Part shown: positions 44,182 to 53,616 of the stretch, piece after piece
Position numbering within the stretch: the first letter of the stretch is position 1
How the letters are laid out: every line of letters starts with the position of its first letter
Source of the DNA: JANXUC01 sp043782485
GTDB taxonomy: Bacteria > Acidobacteriota > Terriglobia > Terriglobales > Acidobacteriaceae
NCBI GenBank assembly: GCA_043782485.1
Contig: JAYWAL010000023.1
Span: 1-64,000, forward strand
Reading direction: 5' to 3'
DNA length: 64,000 nt
Made by a program: the position numbers and the translations under genes
Notes under the pieces: generated by a model
Seen by the model: the letters and a program-made list of their open reading frames with translations, nothing else
What the model was told of the DNA's origin: nothing
The model's database searches: none

Positions 44182-46299
44182 TTAGACGACTGACCGCACT
44201 AACTCCACCTCAACCAAGACGGAATAAAACGTTGCGGAGTTGCCTAGGTCGGTAAGTTTTTCTGAGGTTAAGGCGTTTATATTTTTTCCTCCGGCGGAAA
44301 GCTTGGCCCAGTTCAAGCGCGACGCCACCGTCCCCGGCTGCACCGAACCGTTCACATGCGCTCGCAGGATCAGGTCTCCCCGGTCGTTGAAGGTGCGCAC
44401 TGAATCGCCATGCTGAATCCCACGAGCCAGAGCATCGGCAGGCGCTATCTCTAACAAACCAGTGTCCTCCAGCTCCGCCACGGAGGGCGTATTGCAGAAA
44501 GACGAATTCAGGAAGTTGTCCGCTTTGCGCGCCAGCAGCTCCAGGGGAAACCGCTTCGCCGCCGCCGTGTGGCGGGATTCCTCCGGCGGCTCAAACGACG
44601 CCACCGGGTCCAGACCAGCGTTTTTCAGCTGTTCGCTGTAAAACTCAGCCTTGCCGCTGGGAGTGCCGAAGTTGCCTTCCGCAAATGGTTGAAAAGGCAG
44701 GGGCTCGCCGTTGTTGGCCATCCCGCTACTGAAATTCAGCCGCGCATGCCCTTCTTTCTCGAGCCGCGCCCGGTCGATTCCCTTGAGCCTTGGCCCGCCC
44801 CCGGCAATGGCCCGGTCGATCATGCTGTCGTCCGTCTCGGTAAATTCACTCCCTGTAAAGCCCATGCGCGCCGCCAAGGCACGGAACAGGTCCACGTTCG
44901 ACCTGCACTCCCCCAAGGGCTGGATGGCGGGCTGCGATACCTGCAAATAATAGTGGCCGTAAGACTGGACTAAGTCCTTGTGTTCAAAGAACGTAGTTGC
45001 CGGCAGGACAATATCAGCGTAGTCGGTGGTGTCGGTGAAAAACTGTTCGTGAACAACAGTGAATAAGTCCTTTCTTTTCAATCCGGCGATCACCAGGTTG
45101 TGGTTCGGAGTCACCGCCGCCGGGTTACAGGCATAGACGAACAAAGCCTGCACCGGAGGGTCGTTCGTCTCGGTTAGCGCGAGGCCGAGCCGATTCATGT
45201 TGATAACCCTCGCAGGACGCCCTAGCGGGCTCTCTGAGGCCATCAAGTCGGTTCGTTCGAGCGCATCCCTGTCCAGCCCAAACGACCCGCTGAGGGACAT
45301 CTGGAGGCCTCCACCGACGTCTTTCCACGACCCCGTCAGGCACGGAAGCATGGCAACCGTCCGGGTGGCCATCCCGCCCCGTTCAGAGCGCTGGACACCG
45401 TAGTTGAGGCGAATTACGGCTGGCCGGGTGGTCGCGTATTCGCGAGCGAGCTTGCGAATGTCGTCGGCCGAGATTCCCGTCCATTGAGCGGCGCGTTCGG
45501 GGGGATATTCCTGGACTTTCGCCCGTAACTCATTGAAACCATGGGTGTACCGCGCTACATAGTCGGCGTCATGGAGGTTTTCGTTGATGATGACGTGCAT
45601 CATGGCCAACGCCAGCGCGGCGTCGGTTCCTGGATTGATGGGCAAATACCAATCCGCAGCGGCGGCGGTGCGGGTCTTGTAGGGGTCGATCACCACCAAT
45701 TTGGCGCCCTGGCGGCGGGCCTCGGTGATAAACGGCCACAAATGCACGTTGTTGCCGTGGATGTTGCTGGCCCACGCGATGATGTAGCGCGACTCGCGGA
45801 ACTGCTCCGGCTCGGTGCCCATTTTGACGCCCAGAACGGACCTCAGGCCCGCTTCCCCGGCCGCCGAACAAATGGCACGTTCCAACTGGGATGCACCCAG
45901 GCGGTGGAAGAATCGCCGGTCCATGGAGCCGCCGTTGAGGACGCCCAGGGTCCCGCCGTAGGAATAGGGCAGGATCGACTCCGGTCCGTGCTCGGCGGCA
46001 ATACTCTTCAGGCGCGAGGCAATTTCGTCGAGGGCTTCCTCCCAGGAAATGCGGACAAAATCCTGGCCGTTGCGATGGCCTTCGCCTTTGGGAGCCACGC
46101 GACGCATGGGGTAGAGCACGCGATCCGGCGAATACACGCGGTCCAGATATTTTGTGACCTTGGCGCAGAGAAATCCGCGCGTGACCGGGTGCTTGGGGTC
46201 GCCCTGGAGCTTAGTGGCGCGGCCGTCTTCCACTGTGATGAGGACTCCGCAGGCATCTGGGCAGTCGAGCGGGCAGGCGGCGTGGACTACGGACTTCAT
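44182..46299 (-). CDS. Molybdopterin (bis-MGD) oxidoreductase with N-terminal 4Fe-4S site
   Basis: A 705-residue cytoplasmic-type enzyme with no signal peptide. The 4Fe-4S cysteines are Cys9, 13, 17 (ACPLDCPDACG) and Cys45 (GFLCAKVTK). The probable Mo/W ligand is Cys143 in AICSAAGEAG. MopB-binding segments are ESRYIIAWASNIHGNNVHLW and FVYACNPAAVTPN. The C-terminal molydop-binding domain is complete. Close relatives are often labelled formate dehydrogenase-like or BisC-like, but the reaction cannot be fixed from the sequence. No electron-transfer partner or cofactor gene adjoins it. It uses cysteine, not selenocysteine, at the metal. Confidence 0.9.
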   Translation of the reverse strand: MKSVVHAACPLDCPDACGVLITVEDGRATKLQGDPKHPVTRGFLCAKVTKYLDRVYSPDRVLYPMRRVAPKGEGHRNGQDFVRISWEEALDEIASRLKSIAAEHGPESILPYSYGGTLGVLNGGSMDRRFFHRLGASQLERAICSAAGEAGLRSVLGVKMGTEPEQFRESRYIIAWASNIHGNNVHLWPFITEARRQGAKLVVIDPYKTRTAAAADWYLPINPGTDAALALAMMHVIINENLHDADYVARYTHGFNELRAKVQEYPPERAAQWTGISADDIRKLAREYATTRPAVIRLNYGVQRSERGGMATRTVAMLPCLTGSWKDVGGGLQMSLSGSFGLDRDALERTDLMASESPLGRPARVINMNRLGLALTETNDPPVQALFVYACNPAAVTPNHNLVIAGLKRKDLFTVVHEQFFTDTTDYADIVLPATTFFEHKDLVQSYGHYYLQVSQPAIQPLGECRSNVDLFRALAARMGFTGSEFTETDDSMIDRAIAGGGPRLKGIDRARLEKEGHARLNFSSGMANNGEPLPFQPFAEGNFGTPSGKAEFYSEQLKNAGLDPVASFEPPEESRHTAAAKRFPLELLARKADNFLNSSFCNTPSVAELEDTGLLEIAPADALARGIQHGDSVRTFNDRGDLILRAHVNGSVQPGTVASRLNWAKLSAGGKNINALTSEKLTDLGNSATFYSVLVEVELVRSVV

Positions 46300-46428
46300 T
46301 TTTTGAATGATAAACGATTCCGGAAGTGGGAGGTCAACTGCGATTCACCACGGAGGCACGGAGAGAACCATACGAGGTCGGAGAGGAGACCACACAATCC
46401 AGCTTTGCCATGATTTGGAAACTGGAAA

Positions 46429-46470
46429 GCCCCGCCCTCTTTCGCAAAGAACGCGAAAGAAGGACGGGGC
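46429..46470. repeat. Dispersed palindromic repeat, copy 2
   Basis: GCCCCGCCCTCTTTCGC pairs imperfectly with GCGAAAGAAGGACGGGGC around a short AAAGAA centre. The layout and the following CACCC match the copy at 26825-26865. It is near the end of the S53 peptidase gene in a 214-base gap without any gene. Confidence 0.7.
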
Positions 46471-46513
46471 ACCCGGTTGGGTTGTTGGCTTCAAATGGCG
46501 GTTTGTCTTTCCG

Positions 46514-49500
46514 CTACTTGATCACCTGTTTCAAAACCAGCGATGTGCTGGTGGCGTAGTTGGCATTGCCCGAATAGACGGCTGTGATCGAATGCGTGCC
46601 TACACTCAGCGTCGATTTGGTGATCGCCGCCTTGTGCGTACTCGTGTTGATCGTAGCCGTACCCAGCGTTGCGCCGCCGTTCTTGAACGTCACCGTTCCA
46701 GTAGCTCCCGGGGTCACCGTTGCGGTGAAGGTTACTGCTTTGCCGCTCTTGGCTGGGTTGAGCGAAGAGACGAGTGTGGTTTTGGTGGCTGCCTTCTTCA
46801 CCGTTTGTGAGAGGGCTGCCGAACTGCCCGCGACCGTCGAGCTACCGCTGTAGACGGCCGTGATCGCATGCGCTCCCGTGATTAGCGAAGAAGTGGTCAG
46901 CTTCGCCTTTCCAGCGGCCACGGCCGCTGTTCCCAGCGTTGCCGCGCCGTTCTTGAACGTTACGGTTCCGGTGGCCGTCGCCGGAGATACCGACGCGGTA
47001 AACGTAACCGCTTGCCCGAACGACGAAGGATTCAGCGAAGAAACAACCGCCGTGGTGGATTTTGCGAGCACGGTGAAGGTGGCTGACTTGCTGCCTTCGA
47101 CGTTACCCGCGCGATCTGTGCTATGGAACGCAATCGTGTGATGGCCCGCCGCAGTCACAGCCAAGGTGCCCGCGTAGGTTTTCACAGCTCCGCCATCGAG
47201 TTGGTAAACCGTGCTGGCCACGCCGCTCAGGCCATCGCTCGCGCTCAAGCTGACTTGAACGGGATTCTTGCCCGTGAAGCTGGCCCCAGTTACGGGAGCG
47301 GTTTCATCAATATTGACCGCACCAGCTTGCTGGGATTGCACGTTGCCAGCAATATCCTGGCTGAAGAACGTGAACGTATGTGCACCCTGCGCCGCTATGG
47401 CTACCGGAGCACTGTACGGCACGCAGGCACCAAGGTTGAGCGACGTACATGCCGGATTGTCCACCGCGTAGTAGCTGGCGGCGATGCCCGAACCCGTGGA
47501 ACCAGCCCCGGGATCATTCGGAAGCACCGTCAGCTGCACGGAGGAATTGTTCCAGCCGGACACATTCGGACCGGGTGATTGCAGGTCCGTCGTCGCCGGG
47601 GCGATTGTGTCATAGCAAACTGGGCCGTAGGTCTGCACCCCGCCCCAGCCCGCGTTGTCCCAGGCGTGAACGAAGACAGTATGGCAGCCCTGGCTAACGC
47701 CACCGGAACAGCCACCGCCACTTACCAGTTCCAGACAGCCGGTTGTGCTGTTGGGAAACTGAGGACCGCTATAGAAAGAATTACCGGAGCCCGGTGTGGC
47801 TTGGCTGTAGGCATCCCCCGGATCGGTATCCCAGGCCTGACTGAACCCGGCTACGCCAGTAGCGGGACGGCTGTTGCCCGTCGTATCCGCCACCGACCAA
47901 CTCACGATCTGGTTGGAGTTGTACCAGGTGTTCGTGGTCGGTCCGGTGAACGTAGTGTTCGGAGCGCCGAAGTCGCCCGCGAGGTACGTATTGATGGACC
48001 AGGCGAGTTGTAGGGCGTTGAATGAGCCCCATCCGGTCGCGAGATCATAGCCACCGAAAGCGCAGTAGGAGCCCAACGCATTGGCCGCAGTGATGTCGTT
48101 GCTGTTGCATCCCGAGGTGATGTCATAGAAGGGATAGTGCCCGGCGTACGGAGCATTCAACCCTTCGTAATACATGTACCAGTTGGGATTGCCCATGGGG
48201 GCGCAAGCACCGTTGCCGCAGGTATTGCCGACGAAAACCTGGTTCTCGTAATAGAGATAGGCGTTTTCCTGGGCGAAGAATCCGGCCAGTTCCGGGGCTA
48301 CGATGCTGGTACCGCCGACGCCGCGCAGGACGCCGCCGAACATGTAGTTCTGCCCTATGGCTGCATTGAGCGAGACATCGGGGACGCTGCGGCTGCCTGT
48401 TCCGCAAGAGGGATTGCTGCCCTGATAGCCAGGCGCGGCAAACTTCTGACTGCAACCGCCACCACCGCCACCGTTGTTGCCAGCGCAACTGCCCGCTCCG
48501 GTACCGCCGGTCCAGGCGACTTCGCTGTTGTAGGTGGAATCGGAGTTCAGGAACAACGTGCTACCGCCCGCGGAGACGAGATCGGGATCGGAACCAGGAT
48601 AGCTGACGCTGATGGTGGAGCAATCCGAGGTGGCACCATGGTCGTGCGAGATGCCGACCAGCGACCAGCCCTGGCCGACCATGGCGTTGAAGATTCCGTG
48701 GTCGGTATCCATGGTGCCATTGTCGGCGCAGGAAAATTCCGTGCAGCCCCAGCTCACGCTCATGGTGCGCGCATTACCGTCGGCCAGCATGTGGCTGTAG
48801 ATATCGGTAAAGGTTGTGAGCAGGTTGTTTGCGCCCTGGTAAATGAACACAGACGATGTGTTTTGGAACGCGCCAAAACTGTTGGACATGGCAGTGGACC
48901 ACTCGAAGTCGAGCGTTCCTTCGCTGTCGCAGCAGACCGGAGTGCCATCAATGGGAATGGTGAACCAGTGATAGGCCAGGTAAGGGTACTGCGCCTGGAA
49001 CAGGGCGAAGTCGTTGGTATCCTGCGCCCCCGCCGTGGCGATGGCAATGGAAGTGACCGGAGGTGTTCCGCCAGCGTTGTTAAAAGGATTGCAGCAATGC
49101 CCTTGCGCGTAAAGCGCATTGAAGTCATAGGCATTGGACCCATAGAGATCGGTCGGGTCATAGAAGCCGCTGGTGATGCCGGTTTTGATTTTGTTCTTGG
49201 ACGCCTTGATCGCCGTCGCCAACTTCGCGTGGCTGCCGTTGAGGCCGCCCGAGGTCATTGCGCCCTTGGCGGGTCCAGCGGAGTAGCTCGGCATGGCTGG
49301 TTCCACCGCGTTGCGCAGGCCGGGCTTCATGGCCTGCATGTCATTCAGGCCCATGACGGAATGCACCACTCCGGCCACGCTGCCCGCGATTTGCGGCGCG
49401 CGGTCATTGGAGAAATGCACTTCCGCTCCGACCTGATAATTGTTGATGGTGACGTTGAAGGCCTTTTCCATGGAAGCCACGGTACCTTCCAGATCGACGA

Positions 49501-49864
49501 CAAGACGATGCGGAAAGCGGTTGGACACTTTGAGACCCTGGCTCTTGGCCCAATCGACTACGGCTTGCTCGTCCTGCTGGGTGGGTCCGAAACGGGTATT
49601 CCATTCGGCTGACGTGAGGAAGTGGTGGAACTCTTTGCTGCCCTTGGTGTGCAGATCGCTGAGGAATTGCTCTTCGGCGTCCGGATGGGGGCGCTCGAGG
49701 CCAATGACCACGCGTAAGGCCTGGCTGGGACTGGTGTGTTGGATCAACTTGGCGGAACCGTTGACGACGGAAAGTGGAACACCGGCCGAAGGATCGGTAG
49801 CGGCGCTGGCGCTCAGCGGTAGAAGAGCTGAGAACAGGGCGAGGATGACTGCTTTGAAACGCAT
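46514..49864 (-). CDS. Secreted S53 (sedolisin/kumamolisin) peptidase with Ig-like repeats
   Basis: A 1116-residue protein: signal peptide (MRFKAVILALFSALLPLSAS), a pro-kumamolisin activation domain (to about 200), then the S53 domain. Catalytic residues are visible as Glu/Asp in SEGTLDFEWSTAM, the oxyanion Asp region in SWGCTEFSCADNG, and Ser in GGTSIVAPELAGFF. The C-terminal third has Ig-like/chitobiase-type domains and two Big_3_5 repeats (TGTVTFKNGAATLGTA, ITAVYSGSS). Sedolisins work outside the cell at low pH, fitting an acidic-soil organism. The ATG at 49864 has AGGAG seven bases upstream; the 61 extra codons to 50047 are dropped. Confidence 0.92.
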   Translation of the reverse strand: MRFKAVILALFSALLPLSASAATDPSAGVPLSVVNGSAKLIQHTSPSQALRVVIGLERPHPDAEEQFLSDLHTKGSKEFHHFLTSAEWNTRFGPTQQDEQAVVDWAKSQGLKVSNRFPHRLVVDLEGTVASMEKAFNVTINNYQVGAEVHFSNDRAPQIAGSVAGVVHSVMGLNDMQAMKPGLRNAVEPAMPSYSAGPAKGAMTSGGLNGSHAKLATAIKASKNKIKTGITSGFYDPTDLYGSNAYDFNALYAQGHCCNPFNNAGGTPPVTSIAIATAGAQDTNDFALFQAQYPYLAYHWFTIPIDGTPVCCDSEGTLDFEWSTAMSNSFGAFQNTSSVFIYQGANNLLTTFTDIYSHMLADGNARTMSVSWGCTEFSCADNGTMDTDHGIFNAMVGQGWSLVGISHDHGATSDCSTISVSYPGSDPDLVSAGGSTLFLNSDSTYNSEVAWTGGTGAGSCAGNNGGGGGGCSQKFAAPGYQGSNPSCGTGSRSVPDVSLNAAIGQNYMFGGVLRGVGGTSIVAPELAGFFAQENAYLYYENQVFVGNTCGNGACAPMGNPNWYMYYEGLNAPYAGHYPFYDITSGCNSNDITAANALGSYCAFGGYDLATGWGSFNALQLAWSINTYLAGDFGAPNTTFTGPTTNTWYNSNQIVSWSVADTTGNSRPATGVAGFSQAWDTDPGDAYSQATPGSGNSFYSGPQFPNSTTGCLELVSGGGCSGGVSQGCHTVFVHAWDNAGWGGVQTYGPVCYDTIAPATTDLQSPGPNVSGWNNSSVQLTVLPNDPGAGSTGSGIAASYYAVDNPACTSLNLGACVPYSAPVAIAAQGAHTFTFFSQDIAGNVQSQQAGAVNIDETAPVTGASFTGKNPVQVSLSASDGLSGVASTVYQLDGGAVKTYAGTLAVTAAGHHTIAFHSTDRAGNVEGSKSATFTVLAKSTTAVVSSLNPSSFGQAVTFTASVSPATATGTVTFKNGAATLGTAAVAAGKAKLTTSSLITGAHAITAVYSGSSTVAGSSAALSQTVKKAATKTTLVSSLNPAKSGKAVTFTATVTPGATGTVTFKNGGATLGTATINTSTHKAAITKSTLSVGTHSITAVYSGNANYATSTSLVLKQVIK

Positions 49865-50236
49865 GACTATCTCCTGAGATTGCGGGGGTGCGGAGTGGAC
49901 AATGCATGCTGAAGGCCAACGCCGGTTCGGCGGAATCCAGCGGCTCGTTGTGCCTATCGTCGTGCCATCGTCGTGCCTATCAAAGCGGCTTAAGAGCCTT
50001 TGCAGCAAGGGGTTTCCCTGAGGATGCGGAATAACAGGCCCTGACAATGACGTGTTCTAAGAAGACGAAATTAGGGTGCTCGTTGGCAAACGAATCGTCT
50101 AGTTGCGTATCTCTTTGGATAGGAAAGTAGAGACCCGGCGGACTGCTGTGTTATCCAGCGGCGACCACCTGGCGTTCGATAGCACGAAGAGTGTTATGAT
50201 TTCCGTCCCCCCTACTTATTGCTCAGGAGAATAGTC
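49865..50236. other. Divergent intergenic region, S53 peptidase / 50237 gene
   Basis: About 370 bases separate two divergent secreted-protein genes. It contains a short direct repeat (TCGTCGTGCC copies within 49956-49980) and a possible -10 box TATGAT at 50195-50200 for the plus-strand gene without a good -35. No gene or RNA is supported. Confidence 0.4.
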
Positions 50237-51103
50237 ATGAAAAACCTCATGCTTGGCGTAGCTATGCTTGCATTGTGCTCGTCGAGCTTCGCCAATGATT
50301 CGAAAACGACCAGCAACAACGCCTCCCGTGAAGCAGCGGCGGTGGCGGCCCAGAAGGCAGCGGCGGAATCCGCGCCGCACAGTCTGGCAGCCACCAGCAC
50401 CTGCTCCTACAACTTCACTTCCGGCACCAATAAGACGTTTCTGAGTTTTTGTGTCACCGTGAACGGCAATATCGCCCAACTCGCGACTCCGGTCGCCCGG
50501 GAACACATTGCGGTGGCAACTGCCGGCGAAGGCTACGGCGTGTGCGACAACGCGGCAGGCGTCGCCTATTTTGACTATGCCGGCTATGGCGACAGCGGCA
50601 ACTGGGGAGCGCCCACGCTGGTCAGCCAAACCGCGACGGCGGTGAAAATTGCGCGCACGACCAGCGACGGCGTGTTTACGCTGACGCAAACCATCACAAA
50701 AGTTGCCAGCCCTCCATCCGTCAATGTGGCGATGCTGCTCAAGAACAACACGGCGGTTGCCAGAAGCATATTTCTCATACGTTATGCCGATGTGGATGTG
50801 AGCGGCACGACCAGCAACAACTTCGACGCCACCGACAGTAGCGCGTTCGGTTGGAACTCCAGCGGCAGCAGCACGCCGCCGTTTGGTCTGGCGATCCAGA
50901 ACGTCGGCAACCCGGTGGGGTTCGCCAATGTCCTTCCGCTTGCGCAAAACGTGCCTACAGGACCCAACGCATGCATCCCCGGATTAAATGAGGTTTTTGG
51001 GCAACCCGCGCTGGCGACGGATGGCTCCATAGCTATCGTTTACGAGGGATCGGTACCGAAGAATGGAACGCGGACGGTGACAATGACCTACCGGGGACTG
51101 TAA
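50237..51103 (+). CDS. Secreted protein of unknown function
   Basis: A 288-residue protein with a clear signal peptide (NLMLGVAMLALCSSSFA) and an Ala-rich, disordered segment to about residue 50. A beta-rich domain follows, with ETI-like strands (VFTLTQTITKVASPPSVNVA) and Asn/Ser/Thr richness, ending TRTVTMTYRGL. It has no catalytic motif that I recognise. The ATG at 50237 has AGGAG seven bases upstream. A strong terminator follows, so it is monocistronic. Confidence 0.75.
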   Translation: MKNLMLGVAMLALCSSSFANDSKTTSNNASREAAAVAAQKAAAESAPHSLAATSTCSYNFTSGTNKTFLSFCVTVNGNIAQLATPVAREHIAVATAGEGYGVCDNAAGVAYFDYAGYGDSGNWGAPTLVSQTATAVKIARTTSDGVFTLTQTITKVASPPSVNVAMLLKNNTAVARSIFLIRYADVDVSGTTSNNFDATDSSAFGWNSSGSSTPPFGLAIQNVGNPVGFANVLPLAQNVPTGPNACIPGLNEVFGQPALATDGSIAIVYEGSVPKNGTRTVTMTYRGL

Positions 51104-51110
51104 AGCCGGG

Positions 51111-51140
51111 AAAGCCGACTCCGGGTGGGGTCGGCTTTTC
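51111..51140 (+). terminator. Rho-independent terminator after the 50237 gene
   Basis: GCCGAC (51114-51119) and GTCGGC (51130-51135) close a ten-base loop and are followed by TTTTCT. It lies ten bases after the stop codon. Confidence 0.85.
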
Positions 51141-51209
51141 TACTTGCTGGCAGTGTTGGCTCGACGCGCGCGGGCGGGGATGCCCGTGCCTCCATCGGTT
51201 GCAGGCGGG

Positions 51210-51800
51210 CTACTTCAGCTCCAGCACTTCTTTCTCTTTGTTCTTGCTCATCTCTTCCATCTTGCGAATTTCGTCGTCGGTGAGCTTTTGGATTTCATCG
51301 AGGGAGCGCTTTTCTTCGTCCTCGCTGATTTTCTTGTCTTTCATCGTCTTCTTAATTGCGTCGTTGCCGTCGCGGCGGATGTTGCGGACGGCGGTGCGGT
51401 GCTCTTCCAGAATTTTGTGGAGATGCTTGGCCATTTCCTTGCGACGCTCTTCGGTGAGCGCGGGGATGGGCACGCGGACGACTTTGCCATCGTTCATGGG
51501 ATTGAGGCCGAGATCGCCGCCACGGATGGCTTTTTCAATCGCCGGAAGCACGCTGGGATCGAACGGCGTAACGGAGATCAGTTGCGGCTCGGGCGCATGG
51601 ATGGTGGCGACCTGGTTGAGCGGCATGTTCGAGCCGTAGGCTTCGACGACGATGTTATCGAGCATGGAAACCGAGGCGCGTCCCGTGCGCGTAGCCGACA
51701 TTTCCTTGCGGAAGGCTTCAACGGCCTTGTCCATGCGGGTTTTGAGCTGGCCTTGCAGCTCGCGCAGTGCGGGGATGGTGGCCATTACGGATTGCGCCAT
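51210..51800 (-). CDS. frr: Ribosome recycling factor
   Basis: A 196-residue protein of normal length (about 185 plus a short N-terminal extension). It has the RRF signatures MSATRTGRASVSMLDNIVVE, ISVTPFDPSVLPAIEKAI, PIPALTEERRKEMAKHLHKI and RNIRRDGNDAIKK. With EF-G it splits the ribosome after termination. It is last in the rplM-rpsI-rpsB-tsf-pyrH-frr order, a common bacterial arrangement. Confidence 0.96.
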   Translation of the reverse strand: MAQSVMATIPALRELQGQLKTRMDKAVEAFRKEMSATRTGRASVSMLDNIVVEAYGSNMPLNQVATIHAPEPQLISVTPFDPSVLPAIEKAIRGGDLGLNPMNDGKVVRVPIPALTEERRKEMAKHLHKILEEHRTAVRNIRRDGNDAIKKTMKDKKISEDEEKRSLDEIQKLTDDEIRKMEEMSKNKEKEVLELK

Positions 51801-51874
51801 GGTGTGCTCCGGGGATCATGGGATGAAAACAGACGATTATAAACCGGGCTGTCGGGCTGTGTACGACACCCATC

Positions 51875-51956
51875 TTGTCATTCCGACCGCAGGGAGGAAT
51901 CCGCTCTTGATCGAGCAAGCGGTTGAACAGATTCCTCGCTGCGCTCGGAATGACAA
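51875..51956. repeat. TCATTCCGA-type inverted repeat between pyrH and frr
   Basis: TTGTCATTCCGACCGCAGGG, continuing AGGAATC, pairs with GATTCCTCGCTGCGCTCGGA, continuing ATGACAA, around a 28-base centre. This CATTCCGAGCGCAGCGAGGAATC palindrome is widespread in unrelated bacterial genomes (established knowledge of repeats). Here it sits inside a likely operon. Confidence 0.75.
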
Positions 51957-51993
51957 TTGTGATAGCTCCCGCGGGTCGAGAGCCGAAGACGCG

Positions 51994-52710
51994 TTACGCT
52001 TCCACCAACGAACCGACTTTTTCGCCCAGGATGGCTTTGCGGATGTTGCCGCGCTCGGCCAGCTTGAAGACGATGATGGGCAGGCCGTTGTCTTTGCAGA
52101 GCGAGATGGCGGTGGAATCCATGACCTTGAGGCCGCGCTTGAGGACTTCCATGTAAGTGATTTTGTCGAAGCGCTTGGCGTCGGGGACTAGCATGGGGTC
52201 GGCATCGTAGACGCCGTCGACTTTGGTGGCTTTGAGGATGACGTCGGCTTTGATTTCCATGGCTCGCAGCGACGCGGCCGTGTCGGTGGAGAAGTACGGG
52301 TTACCTGTTCCGCCAGCGAAAATTACGATGCGGCCCTTCTCCATGTGCCGGATAGCGCGACGGCGGATGAACGGCTCGGCGATCTGATTCATGACGATGG
52401 CCGATTGAATTCTGGTGAGGACGCCCTGCTTTTCCAGTGCGTCTTGTAACGCCAGCGCGTTAATCACCGTGGCCAACATGCCCATGTGGTCGGCCGATAC
52501 GCGGTCCATATCGCGGGCTTGCTGCGCGACACCGCGGAAGATGTTGCCGCCGCCGACGACAATGGCAATCTGCGCCCCGATTTGCAGCGCGTCAGCCAGT
52601 TCTTCGGCAATTTCCTGGACGCGTTGCGATTCCAGACCAAAACCCTGCTTTCCGGCAAGAGCTTCTCCGGAGAGCTTGAGCAGAACGCGGTGAAAGGCGG
52701 GATTCGGCAT
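51994..52710 (-). CDS. pyrH: UMP kinase
   Basis: A 238-residue amino-acid-kinase-fold enzyme: RVLLKLSGEALAGKQGFGL at the start, IVVGGGNIFRGVAQQA for phosphate binding, GGTGNPYFSTDTAASLRAME, and VDGVYDADPM. It converts UMP to UDP in the cytoplasm. It lies between tsf and frr. Confidence 0.96.
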   Translation of the reverse strand: MPNPAFHRVLLKLSGEALAGKQGFGLESQRVQEIAEELADALQIGAQIAIVVGGGNIFRGVAQQARDMDRVSADHMGMLATVINALALQDALEKQGVLTRIQSAIVMNQIAEPFIRRRAIRHMEKGRIVIFAGGTGNPYFSTDTAASLRAMEIKADVILKATKVDGVYDADPMLVPDAKRFDKITYMEVLKRGLKVMDSTAISLCKDNGLPIIVFKLAERGNIRKAILGEKVGSLVEA

Positions 52711-52711
52711 A

Positions 52712-52803
52712 AGGGCTGTTGGCGGTCAGCTGTCAGCCGTCAGCGCTCAGCAAACCCGAGGGGGCGGTTTAGCTGAGAGCTGACAGCTGATGGCCGACAG
52801 CTA
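52712..52803. repeat. GTCAGCTGTCAGC-type palindromic repeat, copy 1
   Basis: The tsf-pyrH gap is made of copies of GTCAGCTGTCAGC, GCGGTCAGC and their complement (GAGAGCTGACAGCTGATGGC) in opposite directions. Similar stretches occur at 54664-54741, 56949-57003 and 60600-60662, always beside minus-strand genes of the 52-61 kb stretch. Confidence 0.8.
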
Positions 52804-52806
52804 GTT

Positions 52807-53463
52807 CTATTCTTCTTTCGCTTCCACCGGAGTCGTGAACGCCACGGTGGCATTCGCGTCGCCTACCTTGAAGCGGGCGAAGCGGCGGACGCTGATGTTC
52901 TCGCCGAGCTTGCCGATCTTCGTCGCCACCAGCTGCGAGATGGTCGTGGTCTGGTCCTTGATGAACGGCTGTTCCAGAAGGCAAACTTCTTCGTAGAACT
53001 TCGCCATCTTGCCCGTCACCATTTTTTCGGCGATGGCTGGAGGTTTCCCAGCCGCCACGGCCTGCGCCATGGCAATGTCCTTCTCGCGCTCGAAATCGGC
53101 CGCCGTCACATCTTCGCGGCGAATGAACTTCGGGTCGCTGGCGGCGATGTGCATGGAGATGTCGTGCAGTAGTTCCTTGAAGTCTTCCGTGCGGGCGACA
53201 AAATCGCTCTCGCAGTTGACTTCCAGTAGCACGCCGATCTTACCGCCGGCGTGGATGTAGTAACCTACCGAACCTTCACTGGTGACGCGCGCGGCCTTCT
53301 TGCCGGCCAGCGAAACACCACGCTTACGCAGGTGGATGATCGCCTGCTCCATGTCGCCCTTGGCTTCGGTGAGGGCGGCCTTGCAATCCATCATGGGCGC
53401 CCCGCTTTTTTCGCGGAGCTCTTTTACCTGTGCGGCGGAAATATTCATAGTCGTTGTGCTCAT
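52807..53463 (-). CDS. tsf: Elongation factor Ts
   Basis: A 218-residue protein of the short EF-Ts type. The N-terminal module has VKELREKSGAPMMDCKAALT, and the core includes VLLEVNCESDFVARTEDFKE and LLEQPFIKDQTTTISQLVAT. It recycles EF-Tu-GDP. The start at 53463 (MSTTTMN) is chosen because the 43 upstream codons are not family-like. It follows rpsB. Confidence 0.95.
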   Translation of the reverse strand: MSTTTMNISAAQVKELREKSGAPMMDCKAALTEAKGDMEQAIIHLRKRGVSLAGKKAARVTSEGSVGYYIHAGGKIGVLLEVNCESDFVARTEDFKELLHDISMHIAASDPKFIRREDVTAADFEREKDIAMAQAVAAGKPPAIAEKMVTGKMAKFYEEVCLLEQPFIKDQTTTISQLVATKIGKLGENISVRRFARFKVGDANATVAFTTPVEAKEE

Positions 53464-53616
53464 AAGAGATCTATTCTCTTTTCTCAGTAATACTAATTTG
53501 ATGCGCTCAATCCCGAAGCGTCGCAGAACGCTTGTGGGCGACAACTTAGCGAACAAAACTTGACCCGCGGCGAGGGACGCGCGCGGGTCCAATTCGCTGC
53601 AACAAAAACGCGTTGG

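Noticed and set aside
44182..46299. Molybdopterin oxidoreductase as a further selenoprotein
   Set aside because: The probable metal ligand is Cys143 and there is no internal UGA.
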